Numbered from the stretch's first letter, positions 1 to 8,625 are shown. The stretch is 64,000 nt of DNA from Cyanobacteria bacterium CYA (GCA_008363215.1 RHKP01000006.1:55125-119124), one strand, 5' to 3'. Translations and numbers: made by a program. The notes: generated by a model not told the origin, from the sequence alone.

Positions 1-1
1 C

Positions 2-169
2 GCGACGCGGCGTGCCGACGGCTCATACGTGAGTTTTGACACCAACGCGGTGGTGCTCATCAACGAGGACGGGAATCCCAAGGGCACGCGCATCTTCGGG
101 GCGGTGGCCCGCGAACTGCGTGACCGGAACTACATGAAGATCGTGTCTCTCGCCACGGAGGTGATTTGA
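2..169 (+). CDS. rplN: 50S ribosomal protein L14, C-terminal part (truncated by window edge)
   Basis: Only the last 55 codons are present; the gene begins before the window. The frame reads [19 protein letters not shown], then [13 protein letters not shown] and [10 protein letters not shown] before a TGA stop, which are the conserved end of L14. L14 binds 23S rRNA near the sarcin-ricin loop and lies at the subunit interface. It is followed after one base by rplX, the usual order at the start of the spc operon, so the operon is read rightward from outside the window. Identification is secure despite the missing start. Confidence 0.95.
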   Translation, partial: ATRRADGSYVSFDTNAVVLINEDGNPKGTRIFGAVARELRDRNYMKIVSLATEVI

Positions 170-170
170 A

Positions 171-524
171 ATGCCAAGGCACGTGAGGGCGGGTGACACA
201 GTGATCGTGACCAGCGGGGATCACAAGGGGCAGACCGGCGAGGTGGTGCGGGTTCTGGGCGAGCGGGTGCTCGTCAAGGGCATCAACATGCGGACCAAGC
301 ATGTCAAGCCGACTCGCCTGAGTCCGCAGGGTGGCGTGGTGCAGCGTGAAAGCCCCATCCACATCTCGAAGGTCAGCCCGGTGGTGGACGGCAAGCCGAC
401 CCGGGTGCGTTTCGAGTGCGGGGCGGATGGAAAGAAGAAGCGGATCGCGGTCCGCACGGGTCAGCCGATTGCGACGTCGGCCCGCAAGCGCAAGGGTGAA
501 AAGGTCCGGACGGACACGCTCTGA
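171..524 (+). CDS. rplX: 50S ribosomal protein L24
   Basis: 117 residues, close to the bacterial L24 length. The N-terminal KOW motif is clear: VRAGDTVIVTSGDHKGQTGE at about residues 5-24, followed by VLVKGINMRTKHVKP and a GG-V-E-PIHISKV segment typical of L24. L24 is an assembly initiator that binds the 5' end of 23S rRNA. The ATG lies one base after the rplN stop, so the two are almost certainly translationally coupled. The basic C-terminal tail rich in Lys and Arg is a little longer than the shortest L24 forms. No alternative identity is plausible. Confidence 0.97.
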   Translation: MPRHVRAGDTVIVTSGDHKGQTGEVVRVLGERVLVKGINMRTKHVKPTRLSPQGGVVQRESPIHISKVSPVVDGKPTRVRFECGADGKKKRIAVRTGQPIATSARKRKGEKVRTDTL

Positions 525-536
525 TCGAGGTCAGCC

Positions 537-1178
537 ATGGCGAAGGACAAGGGCAAGCACAAGGGCGGTGAGGGCGGGGCAGCGGCCGCAGAGGCGATGC
601 GCCCGTCTGGTCCTCCCCGTCTCAAGACGATGTACCAGGACGAGATCTGCAAGAAGGTGACGGAGAAGTTCGGCATCTCCAATCCGATGCAGATGCCGCG
701 ACTGGAGAAGATCGTCGTCAACGTGAACATGGGCCGGCACCTGGAGGGCACGAAACTGCCTCCGCAGGTGCGCAGCACCGTGCTGGACACGCTGACGGCC
801 ATCACCGGGCAGAAGCCCATCGTGGTCAAGGCCAAGAAGTCGGTATCGAACTTCAAGGTCCGCGAGGGCTATGAGACGTCGGCGATGGTGACGATGCGTC
901 GGGAGCGCATGTGGCACTTTCTCGACCGGCTGATCAACCTGGCGACGCCTCGTATCAAGGACTTCCGCGGGCTGAACGACAAGGCGTTCGATCGGCAGGG
1001 GAGTTACTCGATCGGGCTGACCGAGCAGGGCGTGTTCCCGGAGATCAACATGGCCGAAGTGACGTTCACCCACGGGATGAACATCAACTTCTGCTTCTCG
1101 AACTCGAACGCGGAGTTGAGCAGGTTTGTGCTTGGGGAGTTGGGGATGCCCTTCCGCAAGCCGGAGACGTCGAACTGA
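537..1178 (+). CDS. rplE: 50S ribosomal protein L5 with N-terminal extension
   Basis: 213 residues against about 180 in most bacteria. The extra length is an N-terminal Lys/Gly/Ala-rich stretch of about 30 residues before the conserved MYQDEICKKVTEKFGISNPM start of the L5 fold. Conserved L5 blocks follow: P-EKIVVNVNMG, LTAITGQKPIVVKAKKSVSNFKVREG, LINLATPRIKDFRGL and GIxEQ-type GLTEQGVFPEI. L5 contacts 5S rRNA and the P-site tRNA in the central protuberance. A later in-frame ATG at 630 would give the standard length, but the upstream ATG follows rplX by 12 bases and keeps the operon compact. The extension may be lineage specific. Confidence 0.95.
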   Translation: MAKDKGKHKGGEGGAAAAEAMRPSGPPRLKTMYQDEICKKVTEKFGISNPMQMPRLEKIVVNVNMGRHLEGTKLPPQVRSTVLDTLTAITGQKPIVVKAKKSVSNFKVREGYETSAMVTMRRERMWHFLDRLINLATPRIKDFRGLNDKAFDRQGSYSIGLTEQGVFPEINMAEVTFTHGMNINFCFSNSNAELSRFVLGELGMPFRKPETSN

Positions 1179-1229
1179 ACAGGGGGCTCTTCGGAGCCGT
1201 GAGCAGACAGCCGAGGGAATCAGGACACC

Positions 1230-1415
1230 ATGGCAACGAAAGCACAGGTCGCCAAGAGCAACAGGACTCCGAAGTATTCGTCGCGGACGGTGCGTCGCTG
1301 CGAGTTGACGGGTCGAGTGCGGGGCGTGTACCGCAAGTTTCGGATCAGCCGCATCATGCTGCGCAAGTTGGCGCTGGAAGGCAAGATCCCTGGGATGCGC
1401 AAGGCGTCGTGGTGA
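1230..1415 (+). CDS. rpsN: 30S ribosomal protein S14, short (type Z) form lacking zinc ligands
   Basis: 61 residues, the length of the short zinc-binding S14. The C-terminal [11 protein letters not shown] and the YRKF segment are diagnostic. In the zinc form four cysteines occur as two CxxC pairs; here only Cys24 remains, and positions 27, 40 and 43 read Thr, Ser and Met. The protein should therefore fold without zinc, like known C-minus paralogues of other ribosomal proteins. S14 sits in the 30S head near S3 and S10. It lies between rplE and rpsH as in the standard spc operon. The ATG at 1230 gives the canonical start MATKAQVAK. Confidence 0.95.
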   Translation: MATKAQVAKSNRTPKYSSRTVRRCELTGRVRGVYRKFRISRIMLRKLALEGKIPGMRKASW

Positions 1416-1450
1416 ACGGGTGGTCAACCCTCAAGTGCTGAGGAACGAGA

Positions 1451-1849
1451 ATGTCATTCAACGACCCCATCGCTGACATGCTGACGAGAATCCGCAACGC
1501 GGTACGGAACCGCGCCAAGCACGTCGAATGCCTCAACTCCAAGGTCTGCCGCGGCATCGCGCAGACTCTGGTCGACGAGGGGTTCATCGTCGGCTATCAA
1601 CTCATCGACAACGGGCGGGAGGGGCGCATCAACGTCACCCTCAAGTACGGCCCGCGCGGTGAGGCGCTGCTGCACTCGCTGCAGCGTGAAAGCAAACCCG
1701 GGTGCCGCGTGTATCGCAAGGTCGACGACCTTGATCGCGTGCAGCAGGGACTGGGCATCTCCATTCTCTCGACCAGCAGCGGCGTGATGAGCGACCGACG
1801 TTGCCGTGAACTCAAGGTCGGAGGCGAACTGTTGTGCACGGTCATCTGA
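1451..1849 (+). CDS. rpsH: 30S ribosomal protein S8
   Basis: 132 residues, the usual size. The start MSFNDPIADMLTRIRNAVRN is the classic S8 N-terminus (DPIADMLTRIRNA), and the end GLGISILSTSSGVMSDRRCRELKVGGELLCTVI carries the S8 signature in which GVMSD-A-R is followed by GGE-LC-V. S8 binds helix 21 of 16S rRNA, organises the central domain, and in E. coli represses the spc operon by binding its mRNA. No leader structure that would show this regulation could be identified here because the operon start is outside the window. Confidence 0.97.
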   Translation: MSFNDPIADMLTRIRNAVRNRAKHVECLNSKVCRGIAQTLVDEGFIVGYQLIDNGREGRINVTLKYGPRGEALLHSLQRESKPGCRVYRKVDDLDRVQQGLGISILSTSSGVMSDRRCRELKVGGELLCTVI

Positions 1850-1916
1850 CCGGCGGGAACTGAGGCAGACTGGAATCCCCGGCGCCGGACCGGCGGCGGA
1901 AGACGAGGACAGGCCT

Positions 1917-2468
1917 ATGTCGAGGATCGGAAAGAAACCAGTGGCCGTGCCTTCCAACGTGAAGGTCAGCCTGAACGGGTGCAGGGTGCAGATCGAGGGC
2001 CCGAAGGGCAAACTCGAGTGGGAGCACCGTGCGGAAGTCTCGGTCAAGTGGGAAGAGAGCGAGAAGTCGCTGGTGGTGTCGGTCGACCCGTCGCGGCTGG
2101 ACGAGCGGCTGATCCGCGCGCTGTGGGGCACGACCCGGGCCATCCTCCGCAACATGGTCGAGGGAGTGACCAAGGGGTATGAGAAGAAGTTGGAAGTGGT
2201 GGGCGTGGGCTGGACGGCCTCCCAGGCGGGCAAGGATCTCAAACTGAGCGTCGGATACGCCAATCCGGTGCTGGTGCCGATTCCAGCGGGTCTGACGGTG
2301 TCGGTGGATAAGCAGATCATCACCGTGAGCGGGGCGGATCGGCAGGCGGTGGGGCAGTTTGCCGCCAAGGTGCGTTCCAAGCGTCCGCCGGAGCCGTACA
2401 ACGGGAAGGGCGTCAAGTACGTCGACGAAGTCATCCAGCGCAAGCAGGGCAAGCAGTTCGGCAGTTAA
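1917..2468 (+). CDS. rplF: 50S ribosomal protein L6
   Basis: 183 residues from the ATG at 1917 (MSRIGKKPVAVP), the universal L6 start. An open frame continues upstream to 1806, overlapping rpsH, but those codons are not L6-like, so the later start is chosen. The conserved C-terminal block SKRPPEPYNGKGVKY is intact, as are the two L6 repeats around VEGVTKGYEKKLEVVGVGW. L6 contacts the sarcin-ricin loop and is needed for late 50S assembly. It sits in standard order between rpsH and rplR. Confidence 0.97.
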   Translation: MSRIGKKPVAVPSNVKVSLNGCRVQIEGPKGKLEWEHRAEVSVKWEESEKSLVVSVDPSRLDERLIRALWGTTRAILRNMVEGVTKGYEKKLEVVGVGWTASQAGKDLKLSVGYANPVLVPIPAGLTVSVDKQIITVSGADRQAVGQFAAKVRSKRPPEPYNGKGVKYVDEVIQRKQGKQFGS

Positions 2469-2489
2469 GCGAGCGGAAGAGGTAGGGAC

Positions 2490-2852
2490 ATGGACAAGCA
2501 CAAGCAGAAGTCACTTCGGCGTTCGCGGCGTCGCACGGGCATCCGCAAGCGGCTGCTGGGCACGCCTGAGCGTCCGCGCATGTCGGTGTATCGCTCGCTG
2601 CAGCACATCTACGTTCAGGTCATCGACGATCTGAGCGGGCGGACGCTGTGCTCGGCCTCGTCGCGTGACAAGGGGGCGAGCATCAAGACGGGCGGTAACA
2701 CCGACGCCGCCAAGTTTGTCGGGGCTGAAATCGCCCGGCGCGCCAAGGAAGCCGGTGTGACGGCGGTGGCGTTTGATCGCGGCGGGTTCCGGTTTCACGG
2801 TCGCGTGAGGGCGTTGGCCGACGCGGCTCGGGAGGGCGGGCTCCAGTTCTGA
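2490..2852 (+). CDS. rplR: 50S ribosomal protein L18
   Basis: 120 residues, standard length. The N-terminal basic arm is followed by the [17 protein letters not shown] block, then SSRDKG, the [15 protein letters not shown] segment and the terminal [26 protein letters not shown], which is the L18 signature. L18 binds 5S rRNA with L5 in the central protuberance. The ATG is 21 bases after rplF, with a GGAAGAGG purine run upstream as likely ribosome binding site. Confidence 0.97.
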   Translation: MDKHKQKSLRRSRRRTGIRKRLLGTPERPRMSVYRSLQHIYVQVIDDLSGRTLCSASSRDKGASIKTGGNTDAAKFVGAEIARRAKEAGVTAVAFDRGGFRFHGRVRALADAAREGGLQF

Positions 2853-2889
2853 GCCGCCGTAACACACAGATACCAAGAAGAGACACGTC

Positions 2890-3588
2890 ATGGCAGAAGT
2901 TCTCGACGAAGCCAGTCATCTAGAGTCATCGACAGTGGCCGTTTCTCGCACGGCGGCCACGGTGAAGGGCGGACGCCGATTCAGTTTCGGCGCGCTCGTC
3001 GTCGTGGGTGATCGTCGCGGCAAGGTCGGCTACGGGTACGGCAAGTCCAACGAAGTGCCGTCGGCGATCGAAAAGGCCCAGAAGCAGGCCAAGCGCGAAC
3101 TGTCGACCATCCCGATGGCCGGACGGACCATCCCCCACCAGGTGGAGGGTCGCTTCGGATCGGCCAAGGTCCGGCTGGTGCCCGCTTCTCCCGGAACGGG
3201 TGTCGTGGCGGGCGGCACGGTGCGGACCATTCTCGAGATGGCCGGCATCACCGACTGCCTGACCAAGTGCTACGGATCAACCAACAAGGTCAACGTGATC
3301 AAGGCGGTGTTCGACGGCATTTCGAAACTCCAGCAGCGCGAGCAGATCGAGGAACTGCGAGGGCTGACGCTGGGTGCGACGGAGACCGAACTGCGCATCG
3401 AGCGCGGGCTTCGCTTCATGCCCAAGACGACCGGGCAGCGGATGGCTGCCCCGGTCAATACCGTCGGACAGGAACGCCGCGGCGGGGGTCGCGGGCGTCC
3501 GGGCGGCGGGCGCCGTCGCGCCGATGCCGGCCAGGGCGATGCTCAGACCGGTGCGGTCGAGGGTGCGTCGGGAACCACTGAGAGTTAA
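2890..3588 (+). CDS. rpsE: 30S ribosomal protein S5 with C-terminal extension
   Basis: 232 residues compared with about 165 in E. coli. The S5 double-stranded RNA-binding domain is evident (AATVKGGRRFSFGALVVVGD then GKVGYGYGKSNEVPSAIEKA), followed by the second domain with LVPASPGTGVVAGGTVR and the STNKVNVIKAVFDG helix. The last 60 or so residues are a low-complexity Gly/Arg-rich tail after position 170, absent from most S5 proteins. S5 contributes to decoding accuracy and mRNA entry. rpmD (L30), which normally follows, is missing: the next start is 33 bases downstream and is rplO. Confidence 0.96.
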   Translation: MAEVLDEASHLESSTVAVSRTAATVKGGRRFSFGALVVVGDRRGKVGYGYGKSNEVPSAIEKAQKQAKRELSTIPMAGRTIPHQVEGRFGSAKVRLVPASPGTGVVAGGTVRTILEMAGITDCLTKCYGSTNKVNVIKAVFDGISKLQQREQIEELRGLTLGATETELRIERGLRFMPKTTGQRMAAPVNTVGQERRGGGRGRPGGGRRRADAGQGDAQTGAVEGASGTTES

Positions 3589-3620
3589 TTCGGCAGACCG
3601 CGTGTCGGAGGTCAGCAGCG

Positions 3621-4229
3621 ATGATGATTCACGAGATCACGGAACAAGCCGGTCGCTCCAAGGCGCGAAAGCGCATCGGTCGCGGCAAGGGCAGCGGCAC
3701 GGGCAAGCGGTCAGGCCGCGGGCAGAAGGGCGCCGGCGCGCGCTCGGGCAATTCGCAGCGTTACTCGTTTGAAGGCGGGCAGATGCCCTACTTCCGCCGC
3801 CTGCCCAAGATGGGCTTCAGCAATGCCAAGTTCCGCTCCGAGTTCTGGATCGTGAACCTTGGTGACATCCTCAAGCACGAATCGTTCGCCCGGGGCGGGC
3901 GCGTGAATGCCGAGTTGCTGATCGCCGCCGGGCTGGTGCGCGACACCAGCCGCGACCTGAAGATCCTCGGCGGGCTTTATGAGGGACAGCGCCTGTCGGT
4001 GAAACTCGACGTGCAGGCCAACCGCGTTACTTCGGCCGCCCGCAAGGCAATCGAGGAGGCCGGCGGCAGCGTGATCGAGAGCGGCACGCGTCGGGACCGG
4101 GTCCGCGGGGTCGATCGCAACGCTGAGGACAAGTCGCCGAAGAATCAGACGAAGAAGGCCAAGCGTCGTCATTTCCAGCAGGCCAAGGCCGAAGCCGCCT
4201 CGCGTGGCGAGGTGCTCAAGAAGAAGTAA
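3621..4229 (+). CDS. rplO: 50S ribosomal protein L15 with C-terminal extension
   Basis: 202 residues, longer than the usual 145-150. The N-terminal Gly/Arg-rich block is canonical (KRIGRGKGSGTGKRSGRGQKG), then FEGGQMPYFRRLPKMGF and the ordered C-terminal fold with ILGGLYEGQRLSVKLDVQANRVTSAARKAIEEAGG. The last 50 residues after VIESG are a basic, Lys-rich extension. Two adjacent ATG codons (3621 and 3624) make the exact start uncertain by one residue. L15 is a late-assembly protein near the exit tunnel. It stands directly before secY, as in nearly all bacteria. Confidence 0.96.
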   Translation: MMIHEITEQAGRSKARKRIGRGKGSGTGKRSGRGQKGAGARSGNSQRYSFEGGQMPYFRRLPKMGFSNAKFRSEFWIVNLGDILKHESFARGGRVNAELLIAAGLVRDTSRDLKILGGLYEGQRLSVKLDVQANRVTSAARKAIEEAGGSVIESGTRRDRVRGVDRNAEDKSPKNQTKKAKRRHFQQAKAEAASRGEVLKKK

Positions 4230-4247
4230 TGCAGGTGCGTTGAACCG

Positions 4248-5645
4248 ATGCTGTTGCAGACGATCACCAATGTGTTCAAGATCGACGAACTGCGGAACAA
4301 GATCCTGTTCACGCTGGGCATGCTCGTCGTCTATCGCATCGGTTTCTGGATTCCTCTTCCCGGGGTGAACCAGGAGCAGTTGAGCGACTGGTTCCAGCGC
4401 GCCGCCGCCGAAGGCGGGGCCGCCACCCGCATTGCCGAGTACGTCGCGATCTTCTCCGGCGGCTCGTTCGGGCAAAGCACGATCTTCGGCCTGGGCATCA
4501 TGCCCTACATCTCGGCCGCGATCATCTTCCAGTTGCTCGGCGGCGTGGTGCCGACGCTCAAGGCACTAAAGAACGAAGGACCAACCGGGCAGCAGAAGAT
4601 CCAGGAATGGACGCGGTACGTCACGGTCCTGCTCTGCATCTTCCAGGCCGTGGGCTGGCTCACGTTTATGCGCCAGTCCGGCATGGTGTACAGCACGTGG
4701 GCGAGCAACCCGCTGTGGTGGCTGATGGCCACGGCCGCGCTGACCAGCGGCACGATGTTCCTGATGTGGCTGGGCGAGCAGATCGACCGGTTCGGCATCG
4801 GCAACGGGGTCTCGCTGATCATCATGGCGGGCATTCTCACGGGCATGCCGCAAGCGCTGGTGTCTGTCTACAACAACTTCGACCCATCCGACTCGGACAA
4901 GATGGGCTGGCTGGGGCTGATCCTGCTCGCGGGCGGGTTCGTGCTCGTCGTCGCCGGCTCGGTCATCATCACGGTGGCGCAGCGTCGAATCCCGATTCAG
5001 CAGGCCAAGCACACGCGAGGCCGACGGGTGTTCGGCGGGCAGCGGTCGTATCTGCCGCTGCGCATCAACCACGGCGGCGTGATGCCGATCATCTTCGCCA
5101 GTTCGCTGATGATGTTGCCATCGGTGCTGTTCAGCACGCTGAACGCCAGCCTCAAGAGCGCCGGCGTGACGGGCTTCTGGCTCGACTCGTCGCAATGGCT
5201 GAGTGACGAGTTTGCGATGGGTGAGTTCCCATACGTGCTCGTGTACATCCTGATGGTGTATTTCTTCAGTTACTTCTGGATCACCGTGCAGTTCAATCCG
5301 GAAGAGATGTCCAAGCAGTTGCGTGACCACGGGTCATTCATCCCGGGGCTGCGTCCGGGCCCGCGCACGGCCGAATACATCGAAACCGTGATGGAGCGCA
5401 TCACGTTCGTGGGAGCGGCGTTTCTGGCGGTGATCGCGGTGCTGCCGATGGTGGTCAACCGCAGCCTGAACATTGATTTTGCCGTGACCCAGTTCCTGGG
5501 GGGCACGGGTCTGCTGATCGTGGTGTCTGTGGCGCTGGACTTCCTCCAGCGTGTCGAGGCGAGCCTGCTCATGCGGAACTACCAGGGGTTCCTGGGCGGG
5601 GCAGACGAGGCGAAGGGACCACGGCTGCGCGGTCCGGCATTCTGA
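4248..5645 (+). CDS. secY: Preprotein translocase subunit SecY
   Basis: 465 residues forming the ten-helix channel of the Sec translocon in the inner membrane. The start [39 protein letters not shown] is typical of TM1 and the plug region. Later landmarks are [17 protein letters not shown] (TM2), [15 protein letters not shown] (TM5), [16 protein letters not shown] with the basic cytosolic loop, [25 protein letters not shown] (TM7), and [22 protein letters not shown] in the C4-C5 SecA-binding loops. It is co-directional with the ribosomal genes. adk, map and infA, which often follow secY, are absent; rpmJ comes next. Confidence 0.98.
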   Translation: MLLQTITNVFKIDELRNKILFTLGMLVVYRIGFWIPLPGVNQEQLSDWFQRAAAEGGAATRIAEYVAIFSGGSFGQSTIFGLGIMPYISAAIIFQLLGGVVPTLKALKNEGPTGQQKIQEWTRYVTVLLCIFQAVGWLTFMRQSGMVYSTWASNPLWWLMATAALTSGTMFLMWLGEQIDRFGIGNGVSLIIMAGILTGMPQALVSVYNNFDPSDSDKMGWLGLILLAGGFVLVVAGSVIITVAQRRIPIQQAKHTRGRRVFGGQRSYLPLRINHGGVMPIIFASSLMMLPSVLFSTLNASLKSAGVTGFWLDSSQWLSDEFAMGEFPYVLVYILMVYFFSYFWITVQFNPEEMSKQLRDHGSFIPGLRPGPRTAEYIETVMERITFVGAAFLAVIAVLPMVVNRSLNIDFAVTQFLGGTGLLIVVSVALDFLQRVEASLLMRNYQGFLGGADEAKGPRLRGPAF

Positions 5646-5767
5646 GCGAGACGGCGCCGGGTCGGGCGCATAGAGTTGAGACCGGCCAGAGAGTTTCGGA
5701 CGGGATCTGGACGGGCCCGCGAGACGGAAGTGAGAAATACGAACGGGCCCCTGCCCGGAGGTTGGTG

Positions 5768-5884
5768 ATGAAGGTCAAGTCAAGTGTCAAGAGAAGGACG
5801 AAGGACTGCCAGATCGTCCGTCGGCGGGGCAAGGTGTTCGTGATCAACAAGAAGAACCCCCGTTGCAAGCAGCGCCAGGGCTGA
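5768..5884 (+). CDS. rpmJ: 50S ribosomal protein L36, zinc-less form
   Basis: A 38-codon gene found by reading the gap between secY and rpsM. It begins [10 protein letters not shown] and ends NPRCKQRQG, matching L36 along its whole length. The canonical zinc ribbon uses Cys11, Cys14, Cys27 and His32. Here 11 is Thr and 27 is Asn, Cys14 is retained, and the histidine is replaced by a cysteine one residue later because of a one-residue insertion (NKKNP). Metal binding is therefore unlikely. A GGAGGT-like site lies just before the ATG. The gene is followed 10 bases later by rpsM. Confidence 0.96.
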   Translation: MKVKSSVKRRTKDCQIVRRRGKVFVINKKNPRCKQRQG

Positions 5885-5894
5885 GGAGCATCAC

Positions 5895-6272
5895 GTGCCA
5901 CGTATTGCCGGTATTGACGTCCCCGATCGCAAGAAGATCCTGTTTGCTCTTCAGTACATCCACGGGATCGGGCCCAAGTTCGCCGCCGACCTGCTTGCCG
6001 AGGCCCAGATCGACGCGGATGTGCGCGCCAACGAACTGTCAGAGCAGCAGATCGCGATGATCAACCAGATCATCGACTCGAACTACATCGTCGAAGGCGC
6101 GCTGCGTCGCCAGACGAGCCAGAACATCCAGCGTCTGCGCGATATCCGCTGCTACCGCGGCGATCGTCACAAGCGGGGGCTGCCCGTCCATGGACAGCGC
6201 ACACGCTGCAACGCACGAACCAGGAAGGGCCGCAAGAAGACCGTGGCCGGCAAGAAGGGCGTCAAGGGCTGA
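5895..6272 (+). CDS. rpsM: 30S ribosomal protein S13 (GTG start)
   Basis: 125 residues starting at a GTG preceded by AGGAG at 5884-5888, which overlaps the rpmJ stop. The sequence begins MPRIAGIDVPDRKKILFALQYIHGIG, the invariant S13 start. It continues with RDIRCYRGDRHKRGLPVHGQRTRCNARTRKG, the conserved C-terminal basic segment, and ends in a Lys-rich tail. S13 forms intersubunit bridges with L5 and contacts P-site tRNA. rpsK follows after about 100 bases. Confidence 0.97.
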   Translation: MPRIAGIDVPDRKKILFALQYIHGIGPKFAADLLAEAQIDADVRANELSEQQIAMINQIIDSNYIVEGALRRQTSQNIQRLRDIRCYRGDRHKRGLPVHGQRTRCNARTRKGRKKTVAGKKGVKG

Positions 6273-6374
6273 CAGACTCCGCCGGGCGGCAGGCAAGCCC
6301 CCCGGCGGATTTCACAACACCTCGCAAGCCTCCAGCCCGTCGGGAACCGTGGAGGCGCATGGAGCGAGCAGAGC

Positions 6375-6752
6375 ATGGCCAAGAAGATCAAGAAAGTCCG
6401 TAAGAACATCGTGCGCGGCATTGCGCACGTCAAGGCGACGCAGAACAACACCATCGTCACCGTAACCGACGCCAACGGCGAAACGCTGGCGTGGGACTCG
6501 GCCGGCACCATCGGCTTCAAGGGCGCCCGCAAGGCGACGCCCTTTGCGGCAACCCGTGCCGGCGAGCAGGTCGGACACAAGGTCCGCAAGATGGGAGTTT
6601 CCGAAGTCGAAGTGCGCATCAAGGGCACGGGCGCGGGGCGCGAGTCGGCCGTTCAGGGGCTCGTCTCCACGGGCATCCGCGTCACAGCCATTGAGGATCA
6701 CACGCCGGTCCCGCACAACGGGTGCCGGCCTCGGAAGAAGCGCCGCGTCTGA
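6375..6752 (+). CDS. rpsK: 30S ribosomal protein S11
   Basis: 125 residues. Conserved S11 blocks are visible in order: [38 protein letters not shown], the [38 protein letters not shown]-terminus, which is essentially invariant in bacteria. S11 lies on the 30S platform near the mRNA exit. In many bacteria rpsD (S4) follows; here the next gene is rpoA after 129 bases and no S4 frame is present between them. Confidence 0.97.
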   Translation: MAKKIKKVRKNIVRGIAHVKATQNNTIVTVTDANGETLAWDSAGTIGFKGARKATPFAATRAGEQVGHKVRKMGVSEVEVRIKGTGAGRESAVQGLVSTGIRVTAIEDHTPVPHNGCRPRKKRRV

Positions 6753-6881
6753 CGCGGCCTGTTGTGCTGGTTGACCCGCACGCGTGCAGAAGGCTTTCCC
6801 GGGGTGTCGCAGCCCGGGCCAGCCGAGAAACGCGGGGACGGGAAGGTCCATACAAGACCGCTGCGGCGAGGTAGAGGAATC

Positions 6882-7889
6882 ATGCGCGTCCGCTGGAGAG
6901 GTTTTGAACTACCGGCCCGTGTCTCGGCCGACCCCAGGTTCCGTACCGATACGTACGGGCGGTTTGTCATTGAGCCGTTCGAGCGCGGCTTCGGCACAAC
7001 CATCGGCAACGCGCTGCGCCGCGTGCTGCTGGGCTCGCTGGAGGGTGCGGCTGTCACCGCGGTCAAGATCAGAGGCGCCGAGCACGAGTTCACCACGCTT
7101 CCCGGCGTTCTGGAAGACGTCACCGACATTGTCCTGAACGTCAAGAGTCTGGTGGTGCAGATGGAGGGCGACGAGCCCAAGACGATGCGGCTGGCCGCCC
7201 AGGGCCCCGGCGAAGTGACTGCGGACCTGATCGAGGCCGACACTGCCATCACCATCCGCAATCCCAATCTCGTGCTGGCGACGCTGACCAGCGAAGTGAC
7301 GCTGGAGATGGAGTTCACCGTCGGCAAGGGCCGCGGCTATGTTCCCGCCTCCGAGCAGTACGAGGGCGGGGAGGAGCAGGAAATCGGCGTGATCCCGGTC
7401 GACGCGATCTACTCACCCGTGCAGCGTGTGCGCTACAAGGTCGAGGACACGCGCGTCGGTCAGCGCACCAACTACGACAGGCTGACGCTTGAAGTCTGGA
7501 CGGACGGCACCACCACGCCCGAGTTGGCGCTGGTCGAGGCGGCCAAGATCCTCCGCAAGCATCTCAACCCGTTCGTGCAGTACTTTGAACTGGGCGAGGA
7601 TCGTGTGAGCGAAGAGGCGGCCGCGGCGGCGGGCGTCGACGAGGAACTGATCCGCAAGTTGAACATGCCGGTGGCCGACCTGGACTTGTCGGTGCGTGCG
7701 AGCAACTGCCTGGAGTCGGCGCGGATCGAGACGGTGGCGCAGTTGGTGCAGATGGCCGATCAGGATCTGCTCAAACTGCGTTCGTTCGGTCGCACGTCGC
7801 TGCGTGAGGTGAAGCGCAAGTTGCAGGACATCGGGCTGGATCTTGGGATCGAGCTGCCCGAGGGGTACCAGGCCCCGTCGATCGGGTGA
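6882..7889 (+). CDS. rpoA: DNA-directed RNA polymerase alpha subunit
   Basis: 335 residues from the ATG at 6882, which has AGAGGA nine bases upstream. An open frame extends to 6762 but is not RpoA-like. The N-terminal dimerisation domain shows FVIEPFERGFGTTIGNALRRVLLGSLEGAAVTAV and VLEDVTDIVLNVK. The C-terminal helix-hairpin-helix domain, which touches DNA UP elements and activators, shows NCLESARIETVAQLV then LLKLRSFGRTSLREVKRKL near residues 275-320. The linker is acidic and Ala-rich (EEAAAAAG). Position between rpsK and rplQ is the conserved alpha-operon arrangement. Confidence 0.98.
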   Translation: MRVRWRGFELPARVSADPRFRTDTYGRFVIEPFERGFGTTIGNALRRVLLGSLEGAAVTAVKIRGAEHEFTTLPGVLEDVTDIVLNVKSLVVQMEGDEPKTMRLAAQGPGEVTADLIEADTAITIRNPNLVLATLTSEVTLEMEFTVGKGRGYVPASEQYEGGEEQEIGVIPVDAIYSPVQRVRYKVEDTRVGQRTNYDRLTLEVWTDGTTTPELALVEAAKILRKHLNPFVQYFELGEDRVSEEAAAAAGVDEELIRKLNMPVADLDLSVRASNCLESARIETVAQLVQMADQDLLKLRSFGRTSLREVKRKLQDIGLDLGIELPEGYQAPSIG

Positions 7890-7937
7890 AAGAAGTGATT
7901 CGCGGCCCGGGAAGCCCGGGCAGTCAGGGAGTGCGTC

Positions 7938-8561
7938 ATGCGTCACCGCAAGAGCGGATTCAAACTCGGCCGGACGACGGCCCACCGCGCGGCCATGCTC
8001 CGCAACATGGCGGCCAGTCTGTTCGAGCACGGGCAGATCACCACGACCGTGCCCAAGGCCAAGGCCTTGCAGCCTTTTGTGGAGAAGATCGTCACCCGCG
8101 CCAGGAGCAACAGCCTCCATTCGCGGCGTCTCGTGGCCGCCATGCTCGGCGGCGACCGCAACGCCTTCGCCTGGACCTACATCCCCAAGGATGCGACCGA
8201 CGCGGAGAAGGAAGCCATCGCCGAGAAGCGTGACTTCGTCGAAGGCTTCTTCGACATTCCCGCCTCCGACACGGTGGAGCGCAACCGGTACGGCGAACTG
8301 CGCAAGGCCCCGAAACTGGTCCGCCACATCTTCGAGAACGTGGCGCCCCGTTTCGAGGATCGCAGCGGCGGGTACACCCGCATCGTCAAACTCGGCCGTC
8401 ACCGCATCGGCGACGCCGCCGAACTGTGCGTGATCCAGTTCGTCGGCAACGAAGAGGGACCGGAGATCGGCGGCAAGCCGAGCACCCGTCGCCGCCAGGC
8501 CGACCGTCGCACCGCCTACGCCGCCAAGGTGCGCAAGGCCGCGGCCGAGCCGTCCGAGTAA
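7938..8561 (+). CDS. rplQ: 50S ribosomal protein L17 with internal insertion and tail
   Basis: 207 residues, whereas L17 is normally 115-130. The N-terminal core is canonical: MRHRKSGFKLGRTTAHRAAMLRNM, then ITTTVPKAKALQPFVEKIVTRAR. The C-terminal core VAPRFEDRSGGYTRIVKLG...IGDAAELCVIQFV is also canonical. Between them, about residues 70-125, there is an insertion of roughly 45 residues in place of a short linker (rich in acidic and aromatic residues, around WTYIPKDATDAEKEAIAEKR). A basic tail of about 35 residues follows the fold. L17 sits near the tunnel exit. A terminator follows, so this is the end of the operon. Confidence 0.95.
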   Translation: MRHRKSGFKLGRTTAHRAAMLRNMAASLFEHGQITTTVPKAKALQPFVEKIVTRARSNSLHSRRLVAAMLGGDRNAFAWTYIPKDATDAEKEAIAEKRDFVEGFFDIPASDTVERNRYGELRKAPKLVRHIFENVAPRFEDRSGGYTRIVKLGRHRIGDAAELCVIQFVGNEEGPEIGGKPSTRRRQADRRTAYAAKVRKAAAEPSE

Positions 8562-8595
8562 GCGCCGCGTCGCGTCACAACCCACTGCGTTCACA

Positions 8596-8625
8596 GGGAT
8601 CGGGCCTGCGCCCGGTCCCTTTTTC
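8596..8625 (+). terminator. Rho-independent terminator after rplQ
   Basis: GGGATCGGGC, loop CTGC, then GCCCGGTCCC form a ten-pair stem with one G-T wobble, followed directly by TTTTT. It lies 35 bases after the rplQ stop, so it most likely ends the ribosomal operon. Confidence 0.85.

Noticed and set aside
7413..8594. 393-codon open frame on the minus strand
   Set aside because: Antisense of rpoA and rplQ.
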